NCBI RefSeq assembly: GCF_001580995.1
Contig: NZ_LHZU01000145.1
Coordinates: 62,001 to 126,000, forward strand
Direction of reading: 5' to 3'
DNA: 64,000 nucleotides
DNA from: Acetobacter senegalensis
GTDB lineage: Bacteria; Pseudomonadota; Alphaproteobacteria; Acetobacterales; Acetobacteraceae
Shown: positions 17,601 through 28,527 of the stretch, one piece after another
How the letters are laid out: every line of letters begins with the position of its first letter
Numbering within the stretch: position 1 is the stretch's first letter
The notes under the pieces: generated by a model
What the model saw: the letters and a program-made list of their open reading frames with translations, nothing else
Told to the model about the DNA's origin: nothing
Database searches by the model: none
Translations under genes and position numbers: made by a program

Positions 17601-18470
17601 TTACCCTTGTTGTTTATTCTTGACATGGTACCACAAAGGCACCGTCGCTCGGTGGTCGTTTTTGATAGCTTCTATCTGAGCCTTGCGTTGCTGCTGATAC
17701 GCACTGCGAATGGTGGCGTACGGGTCGAGCGCATCCCGCTGCAGTGCATCCAGCTCATCCAGATGTTCTGAGCGTCCATGCACAACGGCCATCATGTTAT
17801 AGGCCCAGTTGAAGCTGATCAGCCCATATCCACGTGGTACATAGTTCCAAGGGGAAAGCCCTTGGTCAATCCCGTAACCAATTCCGTCACGGATGGAGGA
17901 TGGCCCCATGGGCAGGAACAGGTAGGGGCCGGAGGGAATGCCCCAGTTGGCCAGCGTCATCCCGCCATCATTATCATGATGAGGATATCCGGCCATTTTG
18001 GCGACATCGATCAGCCCGCCAAGGCCGACTGACATATTGATGCACCAGCGTACAAACGCATCCCCCGCACGGCGTGGCTTACCTGCGCCAACATCGTTAA
18101 AGAAGACAGAGGGCTCGTTCATGGTGGTGATCATGTTGCCCAGTGAATTCCGCACAGGGCGGGGCACGGCCCACACATAAGCCTTGGCTACCGGCCGCAG
18201 CGCCCATTTATCGAACGTCATGGTCAGGTTGTAGACCTTGCGGTTCAGGGGCTCGTACGGATCGTTCGCCTGTTTGTATTCGGCCAGGGCGTCCGGATCT
18301 TTGGGGGGCGGATTGCGGATGCTGCTGCAACCCGCCAATGCCAGGAGAGAAAGAGCGAGAAGAGAAGAGCGGGTGGAGAAACGGCGATAAGCCGAAAAGC
18401 CTGCCCGGGTCTGACCATTCTGTGCCTGACCGCGAGGGCGGAGCCGCATGCCGTTCCGTCCTGAATTCAT
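17601..18470 (-). CDS. mlaA: Outer-membrane lipoprotein MlaA (VacJ family)
   Basis: A 289-residue lipoprotein. After an Arg-rich N terminus there is a hydrophobic stretch and a lipobox, LALAGCSS, near residue 48. The MlaA domain follows, with NDPYEPLNRKVYNLTM near residue 69, NMITTMNEPSVFFND, and GGMTLANWGIPSGPYLFLP near residue 170. In the outer membrane it removes misplaced phospholipids from the outer leaflet and passes them to MlaC. The ATG at 18470 has GAAGG 6 nt upstream, better than the ATG at 18500. mlaC follows after 7 bp. Confidence 0.93.
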   Translation of the reverse strand: MNSGRNGMRLRPRGQAQNGQTRAGFSAYRRFSTRSSLLALSLLALAGCSSIRNPPPKDPDALAEYKQANDPYEPLNRKVYNLTMTFDKWALRPVAKAYVWAVPRPVRNSLGNMITTMNEPSVFFNDVGAGKPRRAGDAFVRWCINMSVGLGGLIDVAKMAGYPHHDNDGGMTLANWGIPSGPYLFLPMGPSSIRDGIGYGIDQGLSPWNYVPRGYGLISFNWAYNMMAVVHGRSEHLDELDALQRDALDPYATIRSAYQQQRKAQIEAIKNDHRATVPLWYHVKNKQQG

Positions 18471-18750
18471 TGCCGCCTTCACCTTCACCCTGTGACGCAT
18501 CCTTAATATGACCTGACCGTATGGCAGGCCTATCCTGCCGCCTTGTCTACCACGAGAACGGCGCTACGCAATGCAGGGCTTCTCTGCACGGAAGGCAGGG
18601 TAGAAGAAAAAAAGCGCCTCTCTGGCCCTTCGGTTCACCGCAGAGTGTGATTTTTTTGTTCTCTGTTGCCTGAATGCCGCAATTATGGGGTTTCTCGCGC
18701 CATTATTAAGCGCGAGTGAGGGGATTCTGTTGGGGGGGCAGACGGCCAGT

Positions 18751-19578
18751 TTACAGGCCGCGTTCCCGTTTGATCAGATCCCATGCCGCGTTAATGCGTG
18801 AAATACGGGCAGAAGCCTCCGCAATTTCGGCAGGTGTCGCATTGCGGGCAGACATCACATCCGGGTGATATTGGCGAACCAGTGTTTTCCAATGCGCGCG
18901 AATCTCGTCATTGGAGAGAGAGGCTTCTACACCCATGATCACGTAAGCATCTTCTTCCGCCATGGCAGGGCGTGCGCGGCCCTGCTCCGCACGGTCCCAT
19001 GCTCCCTTGCTTAACCCGAACAGGGCGTGAACCCGTTGCAGGAAGCGTGTTTCTTCTTTGGTTAAAGGTTCATCAGCGGCAAGGTCAGCGCGGGCAATGG
19101 TGAACAGAATTGCCAGCAGATCTTCCAGTGGCTGTTTGTCATCAGCGTAAGCCTGCCCCAGTTCGCGGGCAAAGGCTTCATAATCATCCGTGCGTTGACG
19201 GGCCATATCAAACAGCCGTCCCAACTCGCGCATGTTTTCTGGCGGAACCCGAAAGCGTGCCTTGAAGGCGTTAATTTCACGCCGGTTCACGGGGGCGTCG
19301 CATTTGGCCAGCTTGGCGCAGAGAATCACGCTGCTCAGGCCATAAAGCTGCTCTTTCTTGCCCATGGCCGCAGCCAGTTTGGCCGCCATGAAGGTTGCCG
19401 CCCCGTTGGGATCAGGCCGGGCACGGGCCGCCCAGCGGTCACTCCACCCTCCTGTCGGGGGCTGAAGCAAAGTGCCTTTATCCGCAGCGTGGCCCAGCGC
19501 CGTGCCCAAGGCGGCCCCTACAGGCCCCCCCATGGCAAACCCGGCAACGCCGCCAAAAATCTTACCCCAAATCGCCAT
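18751..19578 (-). CDS. djlA: DjlA-like membrane-anchored co-chaperone (TerB and J domains)
   Basis: A 275-residue protein with three parts: a short Gly/Ala-rich hydrophobic N terminus (residues 3-32), a helical TerB-like domain (about 65-195), and a C-terminal J domain (about 208-270) with the HPD motif in QYHPDVMSA. The J domain stimulates DnaK-type chaperones. The order and the length agree with E. coli DjlA (271 residues). The ATG at 19578 fits the family start; the frame is open to 19614. No operon partner is close. Confidence 0.87.
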   Translation of the reverse strand: MAIWGKIFGGVAGFAMGGPVGAALGTALGHAADKGTLLQPPTGGWSDRWAARARPDPNGAATFMAAKLAAAMGKKEQLYGLSSVILCAKLAKCDAPVNRREINAFKARFRVPPENMRELGRLFDMARQRTDDYEAFARELGQAYADDKQPLEDLLAILFTIARADLAADEPLTKEETRFLQRVHALFGLSKGAWDRAEQGRARPAMAEEDAYVIMGVEASLSNDEIRAHWKTLVRQYHPDVMSARNATPAEIAEASARISRINAAWDLIKRERGL

Positions 19579-19829
19579 TCTGTCCGCTTCAACCATCTGT
19601 GCTGTGAGTACCATATGGTGCCCGGTTTCAGCCTTTCAAACACCATAGCAAGGAGATGGCCTGCAAGAGAAGGCAATCTACCGGCAACGCTGCCATGGCG
19701 CGCCTGTTCAAATGGCTACGAATTCAGGGGGAGGCAGGGCGGGTGAGCGGTCTTAATTTTTATTTACGGTTTGCATTATAAAAAAGGGCGAGGGAAGGTG
19801 AACAATGCTTCCCGCGTGAACCGCAGGCG

Positions 19830-20141
19830 TCATGCCATGTCTCCGGACGAGGCGACCAAACGGCTCATGGTGTCCAGATAAGCGATATAGGCGCTTCGTC
19901 CCTGTTTTGTCAGGCTGAGTTGGGTGAGAGGGCGTCGCCCTGCAAAGCTTTTATTTTGCAGGACATATCCGGCCTCTTCCAGTTTTCTGAGGTGAGTGGA
20001 CAGATTTCCATCCGAAACCTGAAGATGCGTCTTGAGGGTTGTGAAATCCGCAGTGCCGGTGGCGGCCAGAAAGGTCATGATGCCAAGCCGCACCCGGCCG
20101 TGAATGGTTTCATCGACCTCATGGATATTGAAAGGAGGCAT
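19830..20141 (-). CDS. Winged-helix transcriptional regulator
   Basis: A 103-residue winged-helix protein of the small MarR/ArsR-like type. The recognition helix region is LQVSDGNLSTHLRKLEEAGYV near residue 41, followed by a wing with a GRRPLTQ turn. It is preceded by 6 bp by the gene for a five- or six-helix membrane protein, so the two are co-transcribed. Such pairs often consist of a regulator and a membrane protein of unknown role. Confidence 0.85.
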   Translation of the reverse strand: MPPFNIHEVDETIHGRVRLGIMTFLAATGTADFTTLKTHLQVSDGNLSTHLRKLEEAGYVLQNKSFAGRRPLTQLSLTKQGRSAYIAYLDTMSRLVASSGDMA

Positions 20142-20147
20142 GGGGGT

Positions 20148-20765
20148 TTAGGCTACAGCGTTCTGTTTGCGCATGAGCACACCGCCGGGCACAGCCAAAA
20201 GAAGCACGAGCAAACTGCCATAAAGCAGGAAAAGATAAGGTGAGTTGATGAACAGTGCAGACAGAAGAGCTCCAACAAAGGAAGAGCCAGCAACAAATTG
20301 CAGCCATTTCTGGCCCGAGATCAAAGCAGCAACCAGCCAGCCTGTTCCATAAAGCCCCAGAATCAGTGAGGGAAACAGTGCCCACACCAGTGTTGTCTGG
20401 CACCGCCACATGATCAGCAGGGCCGCTAGAAAGACAGTAAGAATACACCACCCAATAGATTGCCAGACCCGCGCCATGGCCTGATTGGTGAAAGAAGAAG
20501 CGCCCGTAAGGTTTGCTTTCCGTGCCAAGATGAAAACGCAAACCCCATGCACGCACATGGCGATCCCATAAATCCATATGATGGCGTCAGGCTCAAGGCC
20601 AAGAAGGTGGCGGGAGGCAGCCCACGCAATGACAGAGGCAACCCCGAAAACCAGGCCACCCGCCAGAAGGAAAGGCCCAAAAGTGAATGGCGTGCGTTGT
20701 CCGGCTTCAGCCAGAGCACGTAAAAAACTGATGTCCTGCTGCAAGGTATGTGTCTGTTGGGTCAT
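20148..20765 (-). CDS. Integral membrane protein of unknown function
   Basis: A 205-residue membrane protein with a soluble N-terminal helix of about 25 residues (TQQTHTLQQDISFLRALAEA) and about six hydrophobic segments after it. I see no catalytic motif. The start is taken at the ATG at 20765; a GTG at 20777 is also possible. It is translated directly before the winged-helix regulator, with 6 bp between. Confidence 0.75.
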   Translation of the reverse strand: MTQQTHTLQQDISFLRALAEAGQRTPFTFGPFLLAGGLVFGVASVIAWAASRHLLGLEPDAIIWIYGIAMCVHGVCVFILARKANLTGASSFTNQAMARVWQSIGWCILTVFLAALLIMWRCQTTLVWALFPSLILGLYGTGWLVAALISGQKWLQFVAGSSFVGALLSALFINSPYLFLLYGSLLVLLLAVPGGVLMRKQNAVA

Positions 20766-20996
20766 GGAGCGTCTCACAAGCCGAAGGGGTGGTTGCCAGC
20801 AACCGTGAGTTCACCATAGGAAATTAACTTTGAAATTAAAAGTAAAATTTTATGCAAAGTTAAAGGTAGGCGTTGGCGTGCATTGAAAAGCTGAAGGCAA
20901 GGCGAGGTAGAGGGAATGCGGGGAGGTCCTGCGCTGTAGAGCCAGAGCAGAAAGGAACGTGCTTTTTGACGTGAGTGCTGTTGCCTGCCGAGAACG

Positions 20997-21038
20997 CAAA
21001 AGCCGGTTAAACTATCTATCTGGTGGACCGGCCTTTTG
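20997..21038. terminator. Possible bidirectional terminator
   Basis: AAAAGCCGGT pairs with ACCGGCCTTTT, with one bulged base, around a 19-nt loop. It could end transcription on either strand. It is about 390 bp after the ribbon-helix-helix gene stop on the minus strand, so the assignment to that operon is uncertain. Confidence 0.4.
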
Positions 21039-21075
21039 GGGAAAACGTATTTGTCATGTGACAAAATGAGATTAA

Positions 21076-21094
21076 GAGGCTGTTTGAAAAGTCT
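21076..21094 (+). mobile_element. Possible insertion-sequence end remnant, copy 1
   Basis: The 19-bp sequence GAGGCTGTTTGAAAAGTCT occurs here and, in inverted orientation, at 58715-58733. Its form resembles terminal repeats of IS5-like elements, but no transposase frame is adjacent to either copy. The mobile-element reading is an inference. Confidence 0.35.
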
Positions 21095-21426
21095 ATAAGG
21101 CGGAGGGACGGGGCGTCAGCGGCTGACTGTGTTGGCTTTTATTCCGATGGTTTCGTATCGACCTTCATACTCACTTTTTCAATCTTGCTAGTCTCTCGTC
21201 AGCTTTTTCATAGTTTATTTTTCAAACTGTCCTTCAGCGTCAGGATTCCATTTGTTATTTTGAAAATTTATTTCCTATACAAGATTCTTATTATTTTCAT
21301 CGTGTTTACGAAGGTGTTTGTAGCCTTACTACCTAGGTGTTTTCAACACCTTATTATTTATTATTAGGTCTGATTGTTTTCTAGAATTATTTTTAAAATA
21401 GACTGACTAATTCAAATATTTTTCGT

Positions 21427-21677
21427 TTAATGTTGTTCTGCTTTATCATCTGTCGTCGCATTGACCTGTTTGCGCAGCCAGTTGAGGGCATGGACCCGTA
21501 AGGCAGAAGCAAGAGAGCGTGGTGGAAGGCGTTCTGCATCCACCCGTGCAACCAGAACGGGCAGAGGCTGCTGGCAGGCATCTGCCATTTCCTCAAGAAC
21601 GTCCCAGAAGTCTGGTTCCAGCGCCACGCTTGTGTCATGTCCGGAAAGAATAAGGCTGCGTTTGCGTAAATGCGAAC

Positions 21678-21681
<4 letters not shown>
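21427..21681 (-). CDS. Ribbon-helix-helix domain protein
   Basis: An 84-residue protein beginning MSSHLRKRSLILSGHDTSVA, the pattern of the alphaproteobacterial ribbon-helix-helix domain family: a short basic strand, a helix (EPDFWDVLEEMADAC), and a second helix (SLASALRVHALNWL). The ATG at 21681 overlaps the queG stop as ATGA, so translation is coupled. The family is DNA-binding by fold; whether this protein regulates the queuosine genes is unknown. Confidence 0.8.
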
Positions 21682-22895
<1,214 letters not shown>

Positions 22896-22985
22896 GAGAG
22901 GCCCCCGCGAAAGCGAGATCTCTTACGGCTTGGGCCGGGAAAAGGGGATATGGTGAAACTGGCTTCTGACCCGCTTGACGGTAGG

Positions 22986-23020
22986 GGATAAAGCAGGGAG
23001 TGACATGCCCTGCTTTATCC
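22986..23020. other. Perfect 13-bp hairpin between tgt and queG
   Basis: GGATAAAGCAGGG (22986-22998) and CCCTGCTTTATCC (23008-23020) form an exact stem with a 9-nt loop, 21 bp after the tgt stop. No T-run follows on the minus strand, so it may act as an RNA-processing or stabilising element or a weak terminator. Confidence 0.55.
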
Positions 23021-23041
23021 TCAGTACGAGCACTGGCGGGG

Positions 23042-24202
23042 TCAGGGAACAGGTGGGATGACCGGTTGTGGCATTTCATCTTCTGTCCAGTCTTCTGCGG
23101 CCCATTCAGCCCGAAGCTGTGTAGCCAGCGTTTCCAGTCGGCCTTCCAGAATGGCTTGGCGTATCTGGCGCATCAGCCGCTGATAATAGGCGATATTATG
23201 CCATGTCAGCAGCATGGGGCCCAGAATTTCATTCGCCCGGAACAGATGATGCAGATAGGCGCGGCTGTGGCGTGAACAGGCCAGACAGTCACAGTGTGGA
23301 GAAATGGGCCGTGCATCGCCAGCGTGGCGGGCGTTGCGTAAATTCAGGGTGCCACGTTCTGTATACGCGCGGGCTGTACGGCCTGCACGGGTGGGCATGA
23401 CGCAGTCAAACATGTCCACGCCGCGCATCACGCTGCCCAGCAGATCATCAGGCGTGCCAACGCCCATCAGGTAGCGGGGCGCATTTTGCGGCATAAGCGG
23501 AACGGTGGTGTCCAATGTGGCGAACATCAATTCCTGCCCTTCGCCAACGGCAAGGCCGCCAATGGCGTAGCCTTCAAACCCGATGTCGGTCAGGGCTTTC
23601 ACGCTTTCAGCCCGCAGGTCTGTTTCTGTGCCGCCCTGCACAATGCCAAACTGACCGTAGCCCTCGCGGTGCACAAAAGCCTCGCGGGAGCGTGCTGCCC
23701 AGCGCATGGACAGGCGCATGGATTTGGCAATGATTTCTGGCGGCGCAGGCAGGGCCGGGCATTCATCAAAACACATGGTGATGGTGGCATCCAGCGCGTG
23801 CTGGATGTCGGTCGAGCTTTCCGGGGTCAGGCGATGCGTTGAACCGTCAATATGGGATTTGAAGGTGACGCCATCCTGATCCAGTTTGCGCAGCGCCCCC
23901 AGAGACATGACCTGAAAGCCGCCAGAATCCGTGAGAATCGGGCCGGACCAGTCCATGAATTTGTGCAGGCCACCCAGTTGCCGCACCCGCTCCGCGCCCG
24001 GGCGCAGCATCAGGTGGTAGGTGTTGCCCAGCACAATGCCCGCACCGGTGGATCGCACAGCATCCATGGTCATGGCTTTTACGGTGCCCACAGTGCCCAC
24101 AGGCATGAAGGTGGGGGTGGCAACAGGGCCGTGAGCAGTGTGCAGGGTACCAGCGCGGGCGTTGCCGTCCGTGCTCTCGCAGGTCCAGTTGAAACGGGTC
24201 AT
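23042..24202 (-). CDS. tgt: tRNA-guanine transglycosylase
   Basis: A 386-residue enzyme that exchanges guanine 34 for preQ1 in tRNAs with GUN anticodons. The active-site aspartate region [13 protein letters not shown] is near residue 90, the second aspartate is in [10 protein letters not shown], and the zinc site is CDCLACSRH with a downstream histidine. The ATG at 24202 overlaps the queA stop as ATGA, so queA and tgt are translationally coupled. The length is normal for the bacterial enzyme. Confidence 0.97.
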   Translation of the reverse strand: MTRFNWTCESTDGNARAGTLHTAHGPVATPTFMPVGTVGTVKAMTMDAVRSTGAGIVLGNTYHLMLRPGAERVRQLGGLHKFMDWSGPILTDSGGFQVMSLGALRKLDQDGVTFKSHIDGSTHRLTPESSTDIQHALDATITMCFDECPALPAPPEIIAKSMRLSMRWAARSREAFVHREGYGQFGIVQGGTETDLRAESVKALTDIGFEGYAIGGLAVGEGQELMFATLDTTVPLMPQNAPRYLMGVGTPDDLLGSVMRGVDMFDCVMPTRAGRTARAYTERGTLNLRNARHAGDARPISPHCDCLACSRHSRAYLHHLFRANEILGPMLLTWHNIAYYQRLMRQIRQAILEGRLETLATQLRAEWAAEDWTEDEMPQPVIPPVP

Positions 24203-25314
24203 GAAAGGGCTCCGGCCGCACCCGTGGGGTGGGCAGTGGTCTGATGAGAAATGCGGTGGGCATCAATGGGGTTGGCGCACCGCAGCAGGCAGGCATCTCC
24301 GTAGGAATAGAAGCGGTAGCCAGAGTGTACAGCGTGGGCGTAGGTCGCACGCATGCGCTCTGTTCCGGCAAAGGCGCTGACCAGCATGAACAGGGTGGAG
24401 CGTGGCAGATGAAAATTGGTCATCAGCATGTCCACCGCCCGGAATTTGTAGCCGGGCCGAATGAAAATGGAGGTTTCAGCGTCAAACGGATGCACCCGGC
24501 CTGTTTCATCCGCAGCGCTTTCCAGAAGGCGCAGGCTTGTGGTGCCGACAGCAATAATACGGCCACCCGCCTGCCGTACGGCGTTGATACGGTCTGCTGT
24601 TTCTTGCGTGATGATCCCGCGTTCAGCGTGCATGTGGTGTTTGGAGATATCGTTCTCCCGCACGGGCAGGAAGGTGCCGGCACCCACATGCAAAGTAAGA
24701 GTGCAGCGTTCAGCTCCGGTCGCGTCTACTGCTTCCAGCAGGGAGGGCGTAAAGTGGAGTCCCGCCGTGGGGGCAGCCACAGCCCCTTTATGCTCGGCAA
24801 AAATGGTGGCGTAGTCTTTGTCGTCCTGCGCAGTCGGGCCATGTGGGCGGTGAATGTAGGGTGGAAGCGCCAAAGCCCCTACATCTTTCAGGAACGCATC
24901 AAAGGCACTGCCTTCTGCTGAGAACCGGAGCACGCCTCCGCCACCCTCTTCCCGCGCCAGAACCTCGGCAGTGTGGGGGCTGCCGGTAAATGTCAGGGTA
25001 TCGCCCACCCGCAGGCGGCGCGCATTGCGGACCAGCACATGCCATGTGCCATCGGCCAGAATACGGTCCAGCGTAATGCCGATGCGGGCTTCCCCACGCA
25101 GGGCGTGCAACTGGGCGCGGATAACGGCTGTATCGTTTGCGACCAGCAGATCACCCGCGCGCAGCAGGGAGGGGAGATCAGACACATGCCGGTCATGGAA
25201 CGGGCCGTCTTGCGGCACATCCAGCAGGCGGGCGCTTTCCCGTGGTCTGGCAGGTTCCTGCGCGATCAGGGTTTCGGGCAGGTGGAAATCAAAATCTTCG
25301 GTGCGGTCGCTCAT
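24199..25314 (-). CDS. queA: S-adenosylmethionine:tRNA ribosyltransferase-isomerase
   Basis: A 371-residue QueA. It begins with [20 protein letters not shown], the family N terminus, and contains [14 protein letters not shown] and [22 protein letters not shown], both characteristic. It transfers and isomerises ribose from SAM to 7-aminomethyl-7-deazaguanine in tRNA, making epoxyqueuosine. It is the first gene of queA-tgt-queG, which covers the last three steps of the pathway. Confidence 0.97.
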   Translation of the reverse strand: MSDRTEDFDFHLPETLIAQEPARPRESARLLDVPQDGPFHDRHVSDLPSLLRAGDLLVANDTAVIRAQLHALRGEARIGITLDRILADGTWHVLVRNARRLRVGDTLTFTGSPHTAEVLAREEGGGGVLRFSAEGSAFDAFLKDVGALALPPYIHRPHGPTAQDDKDYATIFAEHKGAVAAPTAGLHFTPSLLEAVDATGAERCTLTLHVGAGTFLPVRENDISKHHMHAERGIITQETADRINAVRQAGGRIIAVGTTSLRLLESAADETGRVHPFDAETSIFIRPGYKFRAVDMLMTNFHLPRSTLFMLVSAFAGTERMRATYAHAVHSGYRFYSYGDACLLRCANPIDAHRISHQTTAHPTGAAGALS

Positions 25315-25540
25315 GGCCCGATGGGTTTACGCAATAGGCAGCGCCTGCGCCAGAGGGCAGATGGATGGAAAACTGAACCTTGTGAGCACTGATGCGTCTG
25401 GCCCACAGGGAAGAGGGCAGAAGGAGGCGGCCGGGTTTTGCAAAAGATGGCATGGGTGGTACGCCTCATCCTGTCTTGAAGTGCGAGCAGGCGAGGTTCA
25501 AAGTCCACTCCTGTTTGTATGAGAAAATTTGGAGAAAAGA

Positions 25541-25759
25541 ATGTCTTACGCATTGCTTGATGCGGCCCGCGTTGCCAAAGCCGCCAAAACCTCTCTGGGT
25601 GTTTTGCAGGCCAGCAACGAATCTTCTGAAGCGCATCAGCGCAAGATCATCATGATTGAACGGATTGAAGCTCTGGCCCGTGCCGCGGCTGAATCTGACG
25701 CTGGCAAGGCCGTTACCCTGACGTCTGAAGAATTCTGGCTGATCAGCCGCAACTGGTAA
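25541..25759 (+). CDS. Small conserved-looking protein of unknown function
   Basis: A 72-residue soluble protein, mostly helical by eye, with no signal peptide or cysteine. The ATG at 25541 has GGAGAAAAGA directly upstream, a good ribosome site. It is 17 bp before the PEBP-family gene, which has its own ribosome site, so the two form a likely operon. I do not recognise the family. Confidence 0.65.
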   Translation: MSYALLDAARVAKAAKTSLGVLQASNESSEAHQRKIIMIERIEALARAAAESDAGKAVTLTSEEFWLISRNW

Positions 25760-25776
25760 CAAAGGAAAAGCACACC

Positions 25777-26271
25777 ATGGCGTTTGTTCTCTCAAGCCCG
25801 GCTTTTACTGAGGGCGCAACCCTGCCGCAGGCCCAGGTTTACAACGGCATGGGGCAATCCGGGCAGAATCTTTCCCCCGCGCTGGAGTGGAAAGGCGCGC
25901 CGGAGGGCACCAAAAGCTTCGTGATCACAGTGTATGATCCGGATGCTCCAACAGGGTCCGGCTGGTGGCATTGGGTGGTTGCCAATATTCCTGCAAGCGT
26001 GACCAGCCTGCCCGAAGGTGCAGGGTCAGGCAAAGGGGGGCTCCCCGCAGGGGCCTTGCAGGTAAGGACTGACTTCGGCGTGCCGGGTTATGGTGGGGCA
26101 GCTCCTCCGCCCGGACCGGTGCATCATTATGTTTTTACGGTGCATGCGGTGGATGTGCCCGAACTGGATGTTACCCCTGACTCCAGCCCGGCTCTGGTTG
26201 GTTTCATGGTGCATCATCATAGTCTGGGTGCGGCCAGCCTTACGGCTGTTTACGGCGGAAAAGCCCCGTAA
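25777..26271 (+). CDS. YbhB/YbcL-family (PEBP, Raf kinase inhibitor-like) protein
   Basis: A 164-residue phosphatidylethanolamine-binding-protein fold. The family core is visible: NLSPALEWKGAPEGTKSFV near residue 28, the DPDAPTGSGWWHWVV ligand-site segment near residue 50, and the GPVHHYVFTVHA strand near residue 110. No signal peptide is present, so it is cytosolic. Its role in bacteria is not well defined. It follows the small gene by 17 bp and is followed by a strong terminator. Confidence 0.92.
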   Translation: MAFVLSSPAFTEGATLPQAQVYNGMGQSGQNLSPALEWKGAPEGTKSFVITVYDPDAPTGSGWWHWVVANIPASVTSLPEGAGSGKGGLPAGALQVRTDFGVPGYGGAAPPPGPVHHYVFTVHAVDVPELDVTPDSSPALVGFMVHHHSLGAASLTAVYGGKAP

Positions 26272-26324
26272 GGTCTGCATGAAGCGTCTGCGGAAGGATA
26301 AATCCGCCGTTTTCATCGGACAGG

Positions 26325-26356
26325 AAAAAGGAGGCCTGAAAAGGGCCTCCTTTTTT
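26325..26356 (+). terminator. Rho-independent terminator
   Basis: AAAAAGGAGGCC and GGCCTCC plus TTTTTT form a GC-rich stem with a T-run on the plus strand, 53 bp after the PEBP-family stop. The A-run on the other side lets it also serve the convergent gene that ends at 26362. Confidence 0.88.
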
Positions 26357-26361
26357 AGTGC

Positions 26362-28527
26362 TTACGGCCTGCCGGAGAGTGAAGCTGAACGGAGCGGCGT
26401 ATGATGTGCCAGATCCACCACCACATCCGTCATGGACACACTGCCCTCGTGTGTCAGGAGCGCGTCTTTGCCACCCACATGATGGGGCATGACCATCAGG
26501 GTTTCTCCTTCATCCATGAATTTGAGGCGCAGGTCATTCCACCGTGGTGCCACAAAGCGCCGGAAGGCAGCCGCTAGAGCACATTGGTCCACACACCAGT
26601 TGGTCGGGTTTTTGGGGTCATAGGCCGTGTTCAGATAATCGCTCAGGAAGTGTGCGATGGGCGGCAGGAGATCGGTTTCTCCAAAATAGGAAATACCTGC
26701 GCCAAAACCCCAGGGTTCACCCATCACCTGCTGGCCCTCATGATTATAGGCGTACAGACGGAACCCATAATCCGCTGTGTCAGCCATCTGTTGCCACAGG
26801 GTAGTGAAGTTTTCAGGGAAGTACCCGTCACAATCGGCTGTAATCACCGGGCAGCGGAAGTGGGCCACAATTTCGGGCAGCATCAGATACCGGATGGCTG
26901 TATAGGTCGCGCCGTCCCTGTGTGTCAGAGAACCATGGGTAAAGCTGAGCTTCACGTGCGGATCATGGGCCGCCAGCCATTCTGAAACCCGCGTCAGGAA
27001 GGTCAATTGTTCCATGGTTGGCTGTTCCACCCCGATACAGAGGTGAATAGGCTGGGCAGGCGGAGTGCTTCGGCAGGCCCGAAGGAGGGACAGCACCAGC
27101 TTTGGGATAAAACGGAAATAACCGGTATCACACCCGAAAACCAGACACAGGGCTGGTGGTGAAGCGGTAGCCTCTTCCTCCGGGCTGAAATGCCATTCCC
27201 ACCCAGAGAGGCCAAGCCGGTCTGGTACAGCGCGGGAGGAGAGGGCGTCGCATTCAGCCTCACTCAGCCATGAAAAAACTCCACAATTATAATGGATGGG
27301 ATGAATATGTGTCTGGATGGCCAGTGCTTTTGCTGCCGCGTAATGGGCATCGGCTTCCCTGCGCAGGCCAGCCAGCCAGCTGGCATGACCCATGTTCACT
27401 TCTTCCCAATAGCTGAGGCCGTTGAAATGGGCCTCAGCCTTCAGGATCTTCAGCCGACGCTGTATGCTCTGACCTGAACAGATTTCTTCAAAACGTGTGC
27501 TGTAGGCCTGTCGTACATCATGGCTGTTCTGCCGTGCTAGGGGCATGGGGATAAGCAACTGATCAAAGAACCCGTCAAACATGGGCAGCCCCATGCGCCC
27601 CAGACGGCGGGGTAAATCCAGCAGAGCGTCTTCCCCTGCGTTCACCCGATCAAGAAGAGGTTGAATCCGTTGCAGATCCGTGTCGGGGAAGCGGGCGCTC
27701 AGGGCTTCGCTCAGCAGATGTGCTGCGGTTTCATACTGTTTTGTACGCAGGGCCAGAATGGCAGCATAATAGATCAGATCGGGGTTGGTATCTTGCGCGC
27801 GTGCGCAGGAGAGGAACCCTGCCGCCAGATCCCAAAGGGCAAAAAAACCACACTGGCGCGCCAGATGGAGCAGATGCCCCGTATCGCCGGGTGCGACGCT
27901 CACCTTGAGGATCTGCTCGCGCAGCTCCTCTGTTACGGCCCAGGGTGTGCTCTGGCTTGGCCGGATTTCTCCCATCTGCAACCGTTCTGTCAGCGTTTCC
28001 AGTAGCGCTGAAAGTGTGCGGGAAGGGCATTGAGTCAAAGTGATCCGCTGGTCACTTCCTTCAGTCCAAAGGGTGAGGGCATCCCCTTTTCGTTCCGTCT
28101 GTAGTGCTTCTGCTGGCCACTTCCAGTCTCCCAGATGAATATGGTGTTCGTGGCATACGGCGCGCCCAACCCAGCGGCCATTTTCGTGCCAGTCACGGGT
28201 GGTCAGGTCTTTCAGAACGGGAAGGAGCGTGGTGGGAAGGGCCAGAAAATGTTCCCAGGCGGCGCAGATAGGCATCGTGTCAAGTTTGTCAATTGCGCGG
28301 CTGGAAAGGTAATGGGCGTTGGCCTTCAGCGCCACAAACTGCCTGGTGGCAATGGAGTCCACAGGCACGACTTTTACAAAGGCCTCACATGGCTCGATCG
28401 TGCCGTCATCATGCAACACCACAGGGGATGCCGCACGGAACAGGATATCCGTGAAAGAAGCGGAATGCATGTGCAGGCCTGTGTAACCCACCAGCGCGCC
28501 ATGCCATGAGAGAAGAAAAAACGCCAT
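26362..28527 (-). CDS. Large protein of unknown function: trefoil-like N terminus, helical middle, glycosyltransferase-like C terminus
   Basis: A 721-residue protein without signal peptide or membrane segments. By eye it has three parts. The first (about 1-130) has the strand pattern of a beta-trefoil, with repeats such as FLLSWHGALVGY and FVALKANAHYLSSRA. The second (about 195-450) is helical and TPR-like. The third (about 465-700) resembles a GT-A glycosyltransferase: LVFGCDTGYFRFIPKLVLSL opens it, and a DCD triad at residues 565-567 (VITADCDGYF) is placed like a DxD metal site. The start at 28527 lies within the terminator of the preceding operon; AGGA in the hairpin loop would be its ribosome site. 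A start at 28470 is possible. The domain labels are inferences. Confidence 0.7.
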   Translation of the reverse strand: MAFFLLSWHGALVGYTGLHMHSASFTDILFRAASPVVLHDDGTIEPCEAFVKVVPVDSIATRQFVALKANAHYLSSRAIDKLDTMPICAAWEHFLALPTTLLPVLKDLTTRDWHENGRWVGRAVCHEHHIHLGDWKWPAEALQTERKGDALTLWTEGSDQRITLTQCPSRTLSALLETLTERLQMGEIRPSQSTPWAVTEELREQILKVSVAPGDTGHLLHLARQCGFFALWDLAAGFLSCARAQDTNPDLIYYAAILALRTKQYETAAHLLSEALSARFPDTDLQRIQPLLDRVNAGEDALLDLPRRLGRMGLPMFDGFFDQLLIPMPLARQNSHDVRQAYSTRFEEICSGQSIQRRLKILKAEAHFNGLSYWEEVNMGHASWLAGLRREADAHYAAAKALAIQTHIHPIHYNCGVFSWLSEAECDALSSRAVPDRLGLSGWEWHFSPEEEATASPPALCLVFGCDTGYFRFIPKLVLSLLRACRSTPPAQPIHLCIGVEQPTMEQLTFLTRVSEWLAAHDPHVKLSFTHGSLTHRDGATYTAIRYLMLPEIVAHFRCPVITADCDGYFPENFTTLWQQMADTADYGFRLYAYNHEGQQVMGEPWGFGAGISYFGETDLLPPIAHFLSDYLNTAYDPKNPTNWCVDQCALAAAFRRFVAPRWNDLRLKFMDEGETLMVMPHHVGGKDALLTHEGSVSMTDVVVDLAHHTPLRSASLSGRP

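Larger units (their letters stand above)
20766..21426. other. Gene-free, partly AT-rich stretch
   Basis: About 660 bp with no convincing gene. It contains a hairpin at 20997-21038 and the 19-bp sequence shared with 58715-58733, and turns AT-rich after about 21180. The 60-residue frame at 21185 is low-complexity hydrophobic sequence from AT-rich DNA. Confidence 0.5.

Noticed and set aside
21185-21367. 60-residue hydrophobic plus-strand frame
   Set aside because: Arises from AT-rich noncoding DNA; no ribosome site and low complexity.
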